A stretch of DNA of 32,919 nt from Patescibacteria group bacterium (GCA_018818205.1 JAHISJ010000019.1:1-32919), one strand, 5' to 3'. Counted from the first letter of the stretch, positions 1-9,808 are shown. Numbers and translations: made by a program. The notes: generated by a model from the letters alone, not told the origin.

Positions 1-1
1 A

Positions 2-151
2 ACAATAGCTACAATTCCTCAAGGACACACATATGTGTACCCCAGAGGCACTAACAACTCTTGGCCCTACAAAATCCCCAGATCATGCTTATTTTCTGGT
101 TCTATTGAGTGGATTGAGCGTTCTCAAGGTGGAGCTATACGTATAAAATGA
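2..151 (+). CDS. C-terminal fragment of an unidentified protein, truncated by the window edge
   Basis: Open frame from nt 2 to TGA 149-151: ...TIATIPQGHTYVYPRGTNNSWPYKIPRSCLFSGSIEWIERSQGGAIRIK*. Not in the supplied ORF track because it has no start in the window. Confidence 0.5.
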   Translation, partial: TIATIPQGHTYVYPRGTNNSWPYKIPRSCLFSGSIEWIERSQGGAIRIK

Positions 152-223
152 ACAACACATTTTCTCTCATATTTTGGGAGCAGTATGGTTACAAATATGT
201 AGCTGTACTTTTTTTGTGCTGGT

Positions 224-1810
224 TTAACTCGGCGCATCTGGCATCTCGTCAAGACGCACCAGATTAAACCCTCTCCCTTGAATCATAGAAATAATAGTAT
301 CAAGTGCTCTGGCGGTAGGTGTAGATTGTGTATGAATTAAAATGATTGAGCCATCTCTTAGTCCCGCAAGTGAATGCGTAGTAATAGAACCGACGCTTGC
401 GCCGCCTCTCGAGTCATACGAATCAGCAGTCCAGCCGTAGTAGCGATATCCAAGGCTGCTTACTACACTATCGGTTCTTCCGTCGTGACTTCCGTAAGGG
501 TATCTAAAATAGGGTTTAGTTTCTTTTCCGGTAATTGACTTGGCAATATCGTTTGAGTAGGTAAGCTCATGCACGATTTGACCGTTTGGCATTCGGGTAA
601 AAAATCCATGTGTATAGCTATGATTCGCAAGAAGATGGCCATCACTTACTATTTTCTTCATGAGGTCCGGCCTTCCTTGCATGACTCTTCCTATGATAAA
701 AAAAGTAGCCTTTACGTTCCGTCTGTTTAAGGTGTCTATCATTGATTCAAAAGAGCCACCCTTTGAATAGCCATCATCAATGGTTAACGCGACACAGTTT
801 TTTTGGCATTTCTCCCGGCTTATTTTTATTGGACTGGGCGAAGCAATAATTTCTGCCTTTTTATCACCATTAATATCCGCGGCTTCTACAAGCACGCCTC
901 CCGAGTAGTCTTTATCAAAAGCAACAGCTTGTAAGCCAATCCATTTACCACTTCCGTCAAATACTCTGATTTGCGAGGATCCACCTGCTCCTGCGCCGGT
1001 GATGATTTCTGCCTTTCCGTTTCCGGAAACATCTGCAGCAGCAACGTGGGCTCCACCTTTAAAACCAGCAGGAAACGCAAGAAAATTTGCGTGTATTGTT
1101 TTTTGCTCATTTACTGCATATGCTTTTACCCAGGCCTGTTCTTGGCTTAATTGACTAACAATAAGGTCATCTTTATCATCTCCGTCTATGTCTCCAGAAG
1201 CGACAGATATTCCTCCTCTAAAGTTTTTATGAAATGCAAATGTCTGCCAAATTACACTTCCTTTTTCGTTAAAAATCCGTACTTGTGGGCCACCACCGGG
1301 GCCTGTTCCTGTTATTATCTCATCTTTACCGTCCCCGTTAACATCACCACTTGCTACCAAAATCCCTCCTCTAAAATTTTTATTATAGGCAAAGAATTGC
1401 AAAATAGGTTCGTTTTTGTTATTAAATACGCGAACTTGAGGTCCTCCTTTTGGACCAGCCGCAGTAATAGTTTCGTTTACTCCATCTCCATTAATATCTC
1501 CTGAAGCAACAGACACGCCACCACGGAATTTTTTATCAAAGGCAAAGAAATCGTTTCCTTTTGATTTTCCCTTGGTATCAAAAAAACGAACCTGTGGTCC
1601 GCCGTTTACGCCTGCTCCGGAAATAACAGTGTTATCAGATGCCGCTGTGTATGCACCGCCCTTAAAGCTTGACGCATACGCATCAAATTCAGTTATTGTA
1701 TTTTTGAGGGACGAATCAAACACTTTTATTCGTGGTTGCATGGTATTTTCTGCAAAAGATATACTTGGGATAAGAAGTGCTATCAGACTTATGATTATGT
1801 ACTTTTTCAT
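224..1810 (-). CDS. Secreted FG-GAP/VCBS-repeat protein with C-terminal polysaccharide deacetylase (NodB homology) domain
   Basis: Signal peptide MKKYIIISLIALLIPSISFAE; repeated FRGGxxVASGDxNGDGxxExITxxGPxGGPQVRxF units; NodB motifs LTIDDG, HSYTH, RYPYGSHD, WTADSYD, IILIHT all present. Confidence 0.9.
   Translation of the reverse strand: MKKYIIISLIALLIPSISFAENTMQPRIKVFDSSLKNTITEFDAYASSFKGGAYTAASDNTVISGAGVNGGPQVRFFDTKGKSKGNDFFAFDKKFRGGVSVASGDINGDGVNETITAAGPKGGPQVRVFNNKNEPILQFFAYNKNFRGGILVASGDVNGDGKDEIITGTGPGGGPQVRIFNEKGSVIWQTFAFHKNFRGGISVASGDIDGDDKDDLIVSQLSQEQAWVKAYAVNEQKTIHANFLAFPAGFKGGAHVAAADVSGNGKAEIITGAGAGGSSQIRVFDGSGKWIGLQAVAFDKDYSGGVLVEAADINGDKKAEIIASPSPIKISREKCQKNCVALTIDDGYSKGGSFESMIDTLNRRNVKATFFIIGRVMQGRPDLMKKIVSDGHLLANHSYTHGFFTRMPNGQIVHELTYSNDIAKSITGKETKPYFRYPYGSHDGRTDSVVSSLGYRYYGWTADSYDSRGGASVGSITTHSLAGLRDGSIILIHTQSTPTARALDTIISMIQGRGFNLVRLDEMPDAPS
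820..1670 (-). repeat. About 6 degenerate ~47-residue FG-GAP-like repeats inside the NodB protein
   Basis: Recurrent FRGG..VASGD.NGDG..E.IT..GP.GGPQVR.F in the translation; last unit partial. Limits approximate. Confidence 0.75.
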
Positions 1811-1936
1811 CTGATTTTTATATTTTGCTTTGTCTTTGACCTCATTATAACATATTTTTGAAAGTCGTATGTACCTAGATTGCCAATATAGGTAATTTTC
1901 GTTACTATGTATATATTAATCACTAATAAAAGCAGT

Positions 1937-4480
1937 ATGCCAGAACGTGGTACAGGAGATCCTCGCAAGCGAGGAAACGGTTCGACTTCACAAGACGAGC
2001 TTGAACGAGCAGAGCGTGCTGTAAAACAGCGCGATGTAGTACCAATACCTGCATCAAGTCTTGAGGTTGGTCGAGACCCATATGGAGAAGATGTTCAGAG
2101 AATGTTTAATGAAATCATTGAAGAAATGCATAGAGAAGGCGTTGATGTATTTCTTGATGATCTTTTAGGTGTCAATGAGAAAGAAGTTGAGGCTGCTGAG
2201 GCAGCAGAAATTCAAGCTGATTTTGAGGAGTCCTCATCTGAGTTAGATCCTTTTGCAGAACTAGACCCAGAACTTTTAGCAACTCTAGGTATTTCTCCAG
2301 TCAGTGAAGAAGGGACTGAACCAGACAGAGAAGTTGATGCAGCCATGGAAGGGGTGCGTTTAGAATCTGAACCTACAGAGCTAGAGCCTCCAGGTGTTGA
2401 AAAACGTGTTCAAGAAGCGCATCAAGGAGTTGTTTTGCAAGAACAAAAGAAGCTTGATGAAGAATTTGTCCACAGTCATTTTCCTGAGCGATTTGGAGAA
2501 GTGACTATTTCTGATGCTTCACGAGATGCTGCTCAGCGCATTGCTCTTGCTAAAAAAGGAAGAATTCCAACTAGAAAACCCTCAGGTAGGCGAAGGAAGC
2601 CAGCATTGCCTCTTTCGCTCCAGTGGACTGATGTAAATGAGTCTCAGATCTTTCAGCATTTTTTAAATGCTAAGGCTGAGCCAAGAAAGCACCTGACCGA
2701 TTTTGCTGAGGAGCTTTCAGAGTTTCTTGGCACTGATCAAGAATTTAAGAATGACAAAAAACGGTTAAAACATCTTAAGCGGGCACTGACAGCACTTAAG
2801 GAAAAACTTACAACGGTTACATCTGCTCTGGAGAGAAGCTATCGTTTTCTTGACAGTAAGGGTATTTCACCTCTTTTTACCGAGGAATTTGAGGAAACAC
2901 GGTTTGCTGATAGAGAACAACAGATTATTGATCGGGTTATTCAAGAACAGGGGAGTGATACGGGCCTAGGCCATGTCCCCGGTGCTATTCCTGCTGAGGT
3001 AAAGGCTCAGGAGCATGAAAAGTTGCGGAGGGAAATTTTAGAAAAGTATACTACAGTGGAGGAGCGTGAAACTGGCGTGAAACACATCAAAGATTCTGCC
3101 TCACGGATTAGAATCGAAGAAGGGCAAGCTGATCTTGAAAGTAGTGAAGAGGGCGCTGCAAAGGTTCGTATGTCCATTCTTATGAAGGGTACACTTAAGG
3201 GCAAGGGCCTTACTAGGCTTGAGACCTTCTTACACTATAGCAATGAATTATTTGAGGCAGCTGATGGTAAACCCCCAATGAAGGCGTCAGTTGCAGTTGT
3301 TGATTCATATATTCCTCCTTTTCTCAGGATGGGTGGAAATTTGAATACGGCAAGAAAACGTGTTAGAGCAAGTATGAATCGAAATCAAGAGGATTATCAG
3401 CAGGTGTATGATTTGTTTTCAGAAAAAAAGCAAGAGAACTACCAGGCATTTGAACTACTTATTTTACTTGCTGATCTGTCTAATCAATCGAGAGAGTTCG
3501 AAGGTATGACTTCCGTTGAAGAGAATAGAGCTGAGCTTAGTAAGCGGATTAGACGTTTTTCAGGTGAAGCTGATCGAGTATCTGATCCTGCAGTTCGTGA
3601 AGTTGCAGATCAAATTCTTAACGTTTGTAATGATGCCAGGCAAGAGTCTATGGATACTTCTTCATATGAGACATTGAACAATGCAGTATCAACCTTGCAA
3701 GAAATGTATTCCAGAGGAGATGAAAGTTTTATTGAGACGGAATTGGTACCAGCATTAAAGCGAAGTCCTGAATATATGAAGGCACGTGCAGAATTTCTTG
3801 CTGCAAAAGAAGTGTATGAGGCAAAAAAGGCAGAAGGAACATTGGATGATGACGACATGCAGCATTATTATGATACCGATAGAGCAGTTTCTGTGATATA
3901 TTTTGCACTATTAGAGAATTTGCCTACGTCGCAGGCTGCGCTTGCATCACTTCGTGAAAGCGGCAAGTATAAGAAGCTTGAGAGTAAGATGAATAAGCTA
4001 ACAAACGAGGGTAAAGAATCTGAGGCATACCAAGTGAGACAAGAGCTCCTTGAAATGTATGAAAATGTTGGTGTTCATGAAAAATTATCTAGAGTTGTTG
4101 ATATTGCGCAGGATTTAAGTGACTCACTCAAAAAAGAACTTTTCTTTGAATCACTAATAAAAACACTTGAGATGGTAGCAAATCTTGATACTGATGATAC
4201 AAATGTTTCTGAGGTGCTTACTTTATGTGGGAAAAAATTGCACGAAATAAATGAGTCAGAACTCGCCAGGCTTGATAGGGTTGAGGAACGACTTGAAGAA
4301 GGAGAAGTGTTACCGGTAACCCCAGAGCTTTCTGTAGCATATTTACGTTCTGCAAAAAGTGCCAATAAGATTGGTAGCTACATATTTACTCAAGAGGAGC
4401 TCAAGAGACGGTATATGGATATGATGCAGTCAGTTGAAGATGCAATTGAAGAAACAGAGACTGTCATAGACCGTGCATAA
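1937..4480 (+). CDS. Large acidic, helix-rich (coiled-coil-like) protein of unknown function
   Basis: ORF 1907..4480; in-frame ATG at 1937 (MPERGTGDPRKRG...) is the more plausible start. E/L/K/R-rich, no signal peptide or TM segment seen. Confidence 0.75.
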   Translation: MPERGTGDPRKRGNGSTSQDELERAERAVKQRDVVPIPASSLEVGRDPYGEDVQRMFNEIIEEMHREGVDVFLDDLLGVNEKEVEAAEAAEIQADFEESSSELDPFAELDPELLATLGISPVSEEGTEPDREVDAAMEGVRLESEPTELEPPGVEKRVQEAHQGVVLQEQKKLDEEFVHSHFPERFGEVTISDASRDAAQRIALAKKGRIPTRKPSGRRRKPALPLSLQWTDVNESQIFQHFLNAKAEPRKHLTDFAEELSEFLGTDQEFKNDKKRLKHLKRALTALKEKLTTVTSALERSYRFLDSKGISPLFTEEFEETRFADREQQIIDRVIQEQGSDTGLGHVPGAIPAEVKAQEHEKLRREILEKYTTVEERETGVKHIKDSASRIRIEEGQADLESSEEGAAKVRMSILMKGTLKGKGLTRLETFLHYSNELFEAADGKPPMKASVAVVDSYIPPFLRMGGNLNTARKRVRASMNRNQEDYQQVYDLFSEKKQENYQAFELLILLADLSNQSREFEGMTSVEENRAELSKRIRRFSGEADRVSDPAVREVADQILNVCNDARQESMDTSSYETLNNAVSTLQEMYSRGDESFIETELVPALKRSPEYMKARAEFLAAKEVYEAKKAEGTLDDDDMQHYYDTDRAVSVIYFALLENLPTSQAALASLRESGKYKKLESKMNKLTNEGKESEAYQVRQELLEMYENVGVHEKLSRVVDIAQDLSDSLKKELFFESLIKTLEMVANLDTDDTNVSEVLTLCGKKLHEINESELARLDRVEERLEEGEVLPVTPELSVAYLRSAKSANKIGSYIFTQEELKRRYMDMMQSVEDAIEETETVIDRA

Positions 4481-4506
4481 AATTAAAAATTGAAGCGATC
4501 AAAAGA

Positions 4507-4538
4507 GGGACCGCGATGAAAATCGAAAGTCCCTTTTA
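4507..4538. terminator. Hairpin with nested GNRA-type loop between convergent genes
   Basis: GGGAC-cg-CGAT-GAAA-ATCG-aaa-GTCCC-TTTT following the stop at 4480. Confidence 0.6.
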
Positions 4539-4949
4539 TGTTGCCTTCTGCTGTGCAGAGGCGTAAATTGTTTGTTCAGTGAGCTGCAGATGTGCTTGTT
4601 GCCATGAACCCAACATCAGCTTCTCGGTTACCGAAGTAACGAGTTGCTTCAATTGAAGCGTGATGGTGGTTTCACTGCAAGTAGAATTGAAGCGGTCAAC
4701 TTCAGTAATGACACGCTCATTTCCGTTCTTTCCTTTGAAGACGGATACAATTCCTGTAAGCATCAACTGTTTCTTGAACCATTCAATCGCGAAGGGGATG
4801 GAGATTTTAAGCTCGATGCAGGATCGTGTTACGACCTGCCCCCTCTTCTCGATTTGCGTGGTTTTCAGTTGCTCTTTCACGAACAGTTTGTAAAGAATTC
4901 CTACAATGATATGACGAAATTTCGTCATAAGAGTCGATTCAGTTTTCAT
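4536..4949 (-). CDS. Hypothetical protein (137 aa)
   Basis: ORF with GGAGGG Shine-Dalgarno (minus strand: GGAGGGATCATCTG-ATG) and TTGACA/TATAAT-like sequences upstream. Confidence 0.65.
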   Translation of the reverse strand: MKTESTLMTKFRHIIVGILYKLFVKEQLKTTQIEKRGQVVTRSCIELKISIPFAIEWFKKQLMLTGIVSVFKGKNGNERVITEVDRFNSTCSETTITLQLKQLVTSVTEKLMLGSWQQAHLQLTEQTIYASAQQKAT

Positions 4950-5006
4950 CAGATGATCCCTCCAGATCTATTTAAATCGTCAAGGTACACTTTTTTCCTT
5001 CTACCT

Positions 5007-5037
5007 ATATTATTATACTGTCAAGGAAATGTGTCAA
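5007..5037 (-). promoter_or_regulatory. Putative sigma70-like promoter for the 4949 minus-strand gene
   Basis: Minus strand CCCTTGACACATTTCCTTGACAGTATAATAATATAGG; TTGACA with an AT-rich TATAATAATAT block. Exact -10 register ambiguous. Confidence 0.5.
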
Positions 5038-5178
5038 GGGGGATTGTGATTTTTTACGAGATATGACCGTTTGAATGTTCGGTTTTCTCCTTTGTTTGTA
5101 TGGATTCTATGGTTTTTTTACTATATATATGATTTAATAAAGTGCTCAAATGTGTTACGAACGTTGTCGAGGAGGACT

Positions 5179-5691
5179 ATGAAAAAAAAGGCAAAAAAAG
5201 TGGTGCAGCATCTTATGCTGCACATTCTTAAACACAATTACTTTCTTTTTACTGTTGAAAAGAGAGGTGGACAATTTTACTCGAACTGTATGTTCGATGA
5301 AATAGCATCAACGAAACCCGACGTGCAACGGCTTGGTGAGAATGCTAAAGATATGTTTGTGTGGGAAGATCATAAGGAAGAGGTTGTGGCAAAAACTGTG
5401 GAGCAGCTTGTCAAAGGAATTTTACAAATTAGGCTTACTCGAGAGAAAAAGATATTTGGCCATACTTCTACTATTGATAACGTTGTTCAGTGTAAGCAAC
5501 CCAGTGCTTCTATACTAGACACTACATCGGAGGGAGAATCACAGGATTTTGAAGGATTGACAGATGAAGAAAATAGGAAATTTAAAAGGGAATGGGAGAA
5601 GTGGCGCGACGTATTTTGGGATGAGTTGAGCATTGAAGATGTTGATGTATCACCAGGATTGACGGTGTCGACAGACAAATATGAACAATAG
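5179..5691 (+). CDS. Hypothetical protein (170 aa), cytoplasmic
   Basis: ATG 5179 preceded by GAGGAGG; in frame with ORF 5071..5691. MKKKAKKVVQHLMLHILKHNYFLFTVEKRGG...; acidic C-terminus. Confidence 0.7.
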   Translation: MKKKAKKVVQHLMLHILKHNYFLFTVEKRGGQFYSNCMFDEIASTKPDVQRLGENAKDMFVWEDHKEEVVAKTVEQLVKGILQIRLTREKKIFGHTSTIDNVVQCKQPSASILDTTSEGESQDFEGLTDEENRKFKREWEKWRDVFWDELSIEDVDVSPGLTVSTDKYEQ

Positions 5692-5698
5692 ATTATAA

Positions 5699-5731
5699 AA
5701 GGCTTGGGAAGACAATCCTAGGCCTTATTTT
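5699..5731 (+). terminator. Rho-independent terminator
   Basis: AAGGCTTGGG-AAGACAAT-CCTAGGCCTT (10-bp stem with two G-U pairs), then ATTTTG; overlaps the 3' end of the convergent gene. Confidence 0.7.
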
Positions 5732-6852
5732 GTTTGTGTTTCACTTTTCAAATAAGCTATCATCTTAGAGACAAAAACATTTTCATTGTACTGTGCTATA
5801 TGTTTTTGTAGTTTTTGCTGCAATCGAGCTACATCGTCTTTGTTTAGGGAAAGTAAATTCTCAAGCATAGTTTCAGCATCATCTAAATCATCAAACAAAA
5901 GGCTATTATCTCTAACAACTTCCTTATGGCCTCCAGAGTTATGACAAAGCGGCACACACGCACTCGCAATGCCCTCGACTACAGCAATGCCAAAGTGTTC
6001 ATCTTGAGTTGCGGAGATAAAATAGAGAGATTCGGCAAGTGTGTCTTTTACTTCTTTGCGACTGGCATTGGTAATAAAATGAACATTTTCTAAGCCATGT
6101 TCATTTTTGTATGATCTAAGCGTACTATAATATGCTTTATCATCGTTTATACCAATAATATAGAATGATATTATTTCCTTTTCTTGCTCATTTTTAAGCC
6201 TTTTTGCCAATTTTAGAACAAAAAGTTGATTTTTTTCAGGACTTATTCTACCAAGACAGATAACCTGACTTTTTTTCTGTACATTAGCGTTAAATGCATG
6301 TATATCCACCGGGGGATAGATTATTGGGACCTCTATTCCTGTTTTTTCTTTAATCTCAGCTTGAATGTAGTGAGACTGTGTTACATTAATTATTCCCGGA
6401 GCAATCTTTTTAAACTTCTTAATGCCAAGAGAAGTAAGGAACGTGTAGAAATTGTATTGCAGCTTTCTATAAAAAGACCTATCAAGAACGCGTTTATCTT
6501 CAATAACATATATATATTTGAGATACTTCTTTGAGTTTCTTAAGACCGGTGGCTTGTTGGTGAAGTCGTATACAAAATCGTAGTTATCTAGTTTGTTTTT
6601 TAGTGGGTGGGGGAGTAGAATTTCGGCTAGAGTGCGTAAAAGTATGTTTCTTGGACGAGAAAATGGCTTCCACGTATACTGGATTTTTTTACCAAAGTAG
6701 TGTAGCATTTCCTCATCAGTTGTATTTTCTTCTGAGAAGATGTCAGGAACAATCCCTACTTTGTTTAAGCCTTCAGTAAGGGTAATGAGGTCTTTTTCAC
6801 CTCCACCAAACTGCCGGAGGTTTCTAATTATTAGTGCTACTTTTGCATGCAT
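5725..6852 (-). CDS. GT4-family glycosyltransferase
   Basis: MHAKVALIIRNLRQFGGGEKDL...VICLGRISPEKNQ...HFGIAVVEGIASACVPLCHNSGGHKEVV, typical GT4 motifs. Confidence 0.88.
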   Translation of the reverse strand: MHAKVALIIRNLRQFGGGEKDLITLTEGLNKVGIVPDIFSEENTTDEEMLHYFGKKIQYTWKPFSRPRNILLRTLAEILLPHPLKNKLDNYDFVYDFTNKPPVLRNSKKYLKYIYVIEDKRVLDRSFYRKLQYNFYTFLTSLGIKKFKKIAPGIINVTQSHYIQAEIKEKTGIEVPIIYPPVDIHAFNANVQKKSQVICLGRISPEKNQLFVLKLAKRLKNEQEKEIISFYIIGINDDKAYYSTLRSYKNEHGLENVHFITNASRKEVKDTLAESLYFISATQDEHFGIAVVEGIASACVPLCHNSGGHKEVVRDNSLLFDDLDDAETMLENLLSLNKDDVARLQQKLQKHIAQYNENVFVSKMIAYLKSETQTK

Positions 6853-7698
6853 ACTACTTCCGTCATTTTTGTAACGTATAACGCGATGCCATGGCTTCGC
6901 GAGTGTTTTGATTCTCTAAAAAATCAAACACGTACTGACTTTGATATCTATGTGGTTGATAACGGATCAACGGATGAAACTGTCTCAGTCATTGAGAAAG
7001 AGTACGATCACGTTGTTTTAGAAAAATCAAAAGTAAATTTAGGTTTTGGAAAGGGGAATAACGTGTCTATTAAGAAAGCTCTTGGGAACGGTGCGGAGAT
7101 TATTATATTACTGAATCAAGACACTGTTGTACAGGAAAATTTTGTTGAAGAATGTGTAAAGGCAGTTATGGATCCTGCGGTTGGACTTGCAAGTCCTAAA
7201 ATACTCTACAAAGAGAACAATAAGATTTGGTGGACAGGCTCAAAGCTTTTTAGAGGTAAGGATTTGCTTTTTAGACCGCAGTTTCAAATTGCTACTCATA
7301 TTGCAAAAAAAGAGGATGATACTGGTCAATTTGATACAGATACGGAAACTGATTATATTCCCGGTACCGCACTGGTTACTAGAAAAGATGTACTTGAGAA
7401 GATTGGACTTTTTGACGAAGACTTCTTTATGTATAGCGAAGACGTTGATTTGAGTCTCAGGGCAAAAGAAGCAGGATATACACTCAAATATTTCCCCTCA
7501 ACAACCGTGTATCATGATACACCATTTACCAAGAAAAAGGAGAAATTCTCTTTTCGGCGGCTCTGGTTTAAATACTCGAACTACTTTAGAGGAGTAAAGC
7601 GTGTGGTAGACAAACACTTTACTACAAAGGAAAAGATTATCTGGTATGCAAAGCTTCCGTTTACGCTTCTGTTGACGCTTATTTATGAAGTAGTGTAG
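6847..7698 (+). CDS. GT2-family (rhamnosyltransferase-like) glycosyltransferase
   Basis: SVIFVTYNAMPWLRECFDSLKNQT...VVDNGSTDET...LLNQDTVV...DVDLSLRAKEAGY. Confidence 0.9.
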   Translation: MHTTSVIFVTYNAMPWLRECFDSLKNQTRTDFDIYVVDNGSTDETVSVIEKEYDHVVLEKSKVNLGFGKGNNVSIKKALGNGAEIIILLNQDTVVQENFVEECVKAVMDPAVGLASPKILYKENNKIWWTGSKLFRGKDLLFRPQFQIATHIAKKEDDTGQFDTDTETDYIPGTALVTRKDVLEKIGLFDEDFFMYSEDVDLSLRAKEAGYTLKYFPSTTVYHDTPFTKKKEKFSFRRLWFKYSNYFRGVKRVVDKHFTTKEKIIWYAKLPFTLLLTLIYEVV

Positions 7699-9808
7699 TA
7701 AGCAGTGCTCTGTATTCGACTATTTCTTGCTCCGTCAAATTTTCTTTAATAACAAGCTTGTTTGGATCTTTCACTTTTAGAAGTAGTAGACTATTTGACA
7801 CCTCCTCAGTTGTTCTTGGCGGGGTGTTTTTTTGACTCTCTCGTATAACCTTAAGATCCATGTCTGACCCCGAAGTTTTAATGTATCCAAGGATTTGCGT
7901 ACTGGGCTTAAGCGTTTTATAGTTCCATTTTGTCTCTTCTATGAAATCCATATTTAATACATCGTAAAATGGATATTTAAAAGGGGAACTTGTTAGCACG
8001 TAGATATTTTTGTAATCTTTGAGATATGGTTTTAGCGATTCAATACGTTTTTGGTCGTGATAGTGCTTAATATGCATAAGATCAGTAGTATCCGTTTCCC
8101 AGTTTGGATATTTTTCAGTAAGTGCAGGAAGTTCTTCTGCAAAAAAATGATCAGGGTATACACTCAAGTTTGGAATGACGTTTACATCATACAGAAAGTG
8201 CATAGCATAACTCCATTTCTGCCAATCCCATCCTGGTTCCATGAGGAGCAAATCATCATCTGAAAATTCTTTAGAAAAAGAAGAAAGTGTATTAGACATC
8301 CCTTTATTATCAACAAAAGCCAAAACGGGGAGAGCAATGACTATATTGAGAGTTAATACACCAACAAAGACAAGAACTTTCTTTTCTGGAATGAGCTTCA
8401 TCTTCATGAACGAGTATGTCGCGAGAATAATGATGTAAGGGATAAAGACTGCTAAAAATCGTCTCATGAACCAGGGTTGGTCTGGAGCAATGTTGGATTC
8501 AACAAGAAAGATAAATGAGGGAAGCGCAAAAAGGGTTAAATAAAATTGCTTTTTCCCATATATTTTTCTGAAAAGTCCACTAAATACGAGCAGAATAAAA
8601 ATGAAGAAAAAATATAAAATGAGAATTTCGAGTGAAAATTGAATGCGGTAAAAAGACCAGGTAAGTCTGCCTCTAATGAGCGAATAGATGAAATATGTTT
8701 CAACACCCGTGAGTATTATTACTATCGCATACAAAAGTAATCGTTGCCTTTGTTTCTTGTAGTCGTATCTATCACTACTTTTAACAAAGAGGTATAAGCC
8801 AAGAATACCAATTCCAAGAAGTACAATAATAATAAGAAAGAGTGTTGAGAAAGAGCTTAAAGCGCCTTGATACGTTTTAATTTGTGAGAACAGGTATTCT
8901 GCATTAAACTTTTTAAGATATACTCCAAGAAGTACAACCACATAGAGTGGCAGGAGAAGGAGTAAGATGTGTCTTTTTTGAAGGAGCCGGTCTTTCTTAC
9001 TTCTAGGGAGGGTAAAGTAAATTATTGCACTGACCAGCATATAGACGCCAAAGTATATCAGCCCTTCTCCACGAGTAACGAGTAGTAAACTTGCCGGTAG
9101 GAATGAGAGGAAGTACCAGACTGTTTTTCTTGTTTTAAGAAAATTAAAAAAGTACCAGAGTGTAATCCAAAATAATGCAAAAAACAGCATTTCTGAATTG
9201 AGGCGTTTACTAAACCAAAAAGCAACATAAAATGTGCCAAACCATGATACAGCTATAAGTCCTGCGACACTGTTTTTAAATGACTTGGCAATGTAATATA
9301 TGGCAATAAGACCAAAAAAGAGGAGCATGCCATTAATCAAATAGAGGCCGGTCATACCAAAAGCAATGTAGCCACTTCCTAGTGCAGTGATGTAATTTGG
9401 TAGAAATTGTGGTGTGAAGTGATTTTGGTCAATAATCTGAAATCCACTGTAGAGCCCTGCAAATTGATCGGTAAATTCAAGAGAATGATACTTGGTAAGC
9501 TGAATTGCGGAGACTAAATGTACCATTTCATCGCGGCCACGAGTGATGTCATGATGGAAATAAAATGCCAGAAAACAAAAGAGTAGAATAATGAGGATAG
9601 CAATAATATCTTTTGCAGAAAACCAGATTTTTGCTTTGTTTAAAAAGAAATTTTTAACACAAAAAACAAGTACGATTACAATAAGTGCATACCCTACATA
9701 TTTAAAGTTCTCAGCGGTAAAAATGCCAAAAATAGAGAAAGTTAAAGCAATACAAAGCAGGAATGAAAAGACTAAAGCGATTTTTTGGAGGAGTGATTCG
9801 AGTGTCAT
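7679..9808 (-). CDS. Polytopic membrane protein, putative GT-C (GT39/ArnT-like) glycosyltransferase
   Basis: 709 aa with many TM segments; HHDITRGRDEMVHL acidic loop after an early TM and later SKRLNSEMLFF motif, as in GT-C enzymes. Confidence 0.7.
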   Translation of the reverse strand: MTLESLLQKIALVFSFLLCIALTFSIFGIFTAENFKYVGYALIVIVLVFCVKNFFLNKAKIWFSAKDIIAILIILLFCFLAFYFHHDITRGRDEMVHLVSAIQLTKYHSLEFTDQFAGLYSGFQIIDQNHFTPQFLPNYITALGSGYIAFGMTGLYLINGMLLFFGLIAIYYIAKSFKNSVAGLIAVSWFGTFYVAFWFSKRLNSEMLFFALFWITLWYFFNFLKTRKTVWYFLSFLPASLLLVTRGEGLIYFGVYMLVSAIIYFTLPRSKKDRLLQKRHILLLLLPLYVVVLLGVYLKKFNAEYLFSQIKTYQGALSSFSTLFLIIIVLLGIGILGLYLFVKSSDRYDYKKQRQRLLLYAIVIILTGVETYFIYSLIRGRLTWSFYRIQFSLEILILYFFFIFILLVFSGLFRKIYGKKQFYLTLFALPSFIFLVESNIAPDQPWFMRRFLAVFIPYIIILATYSFMKMKLIPEKKVLVFVGVLTLNIVIALPVLAFVDNKGMSNTLSSFSKEFSDDDLLLMEPGWDWQKWSYAMHFLYDVNVIPNLSVYPDHFFAEELPALTEKYPNWETDTTDLMHIKHYHDQKRIESLKPYLKDYKNIYVLTSSPFKYPFYDVLNMDFIEETKWNYKTLKPSTQILGYIKTSGSDMDLKVIRESQKNTPPRTTEEVSNSLLLLKVKDPNKLVIKENLTEQEIVEYRALLTTLLHK

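Noticed and set aside
1151-1814. Plus-strand ORFs 1151..1504 and 1572..1814
   Set aside because: Antisense to the clearly coding FG-GAP/NodB gene; repetitive sequence keeps the frame open; no SD or recognisable product.
4644-5066. Plus-strand ORFs 4644..5066 and 4660..4893
   Set aside because: Overlap the minus-strand 4536..4949 gene, which has an SD and promoter; the plus ORFs lack both.
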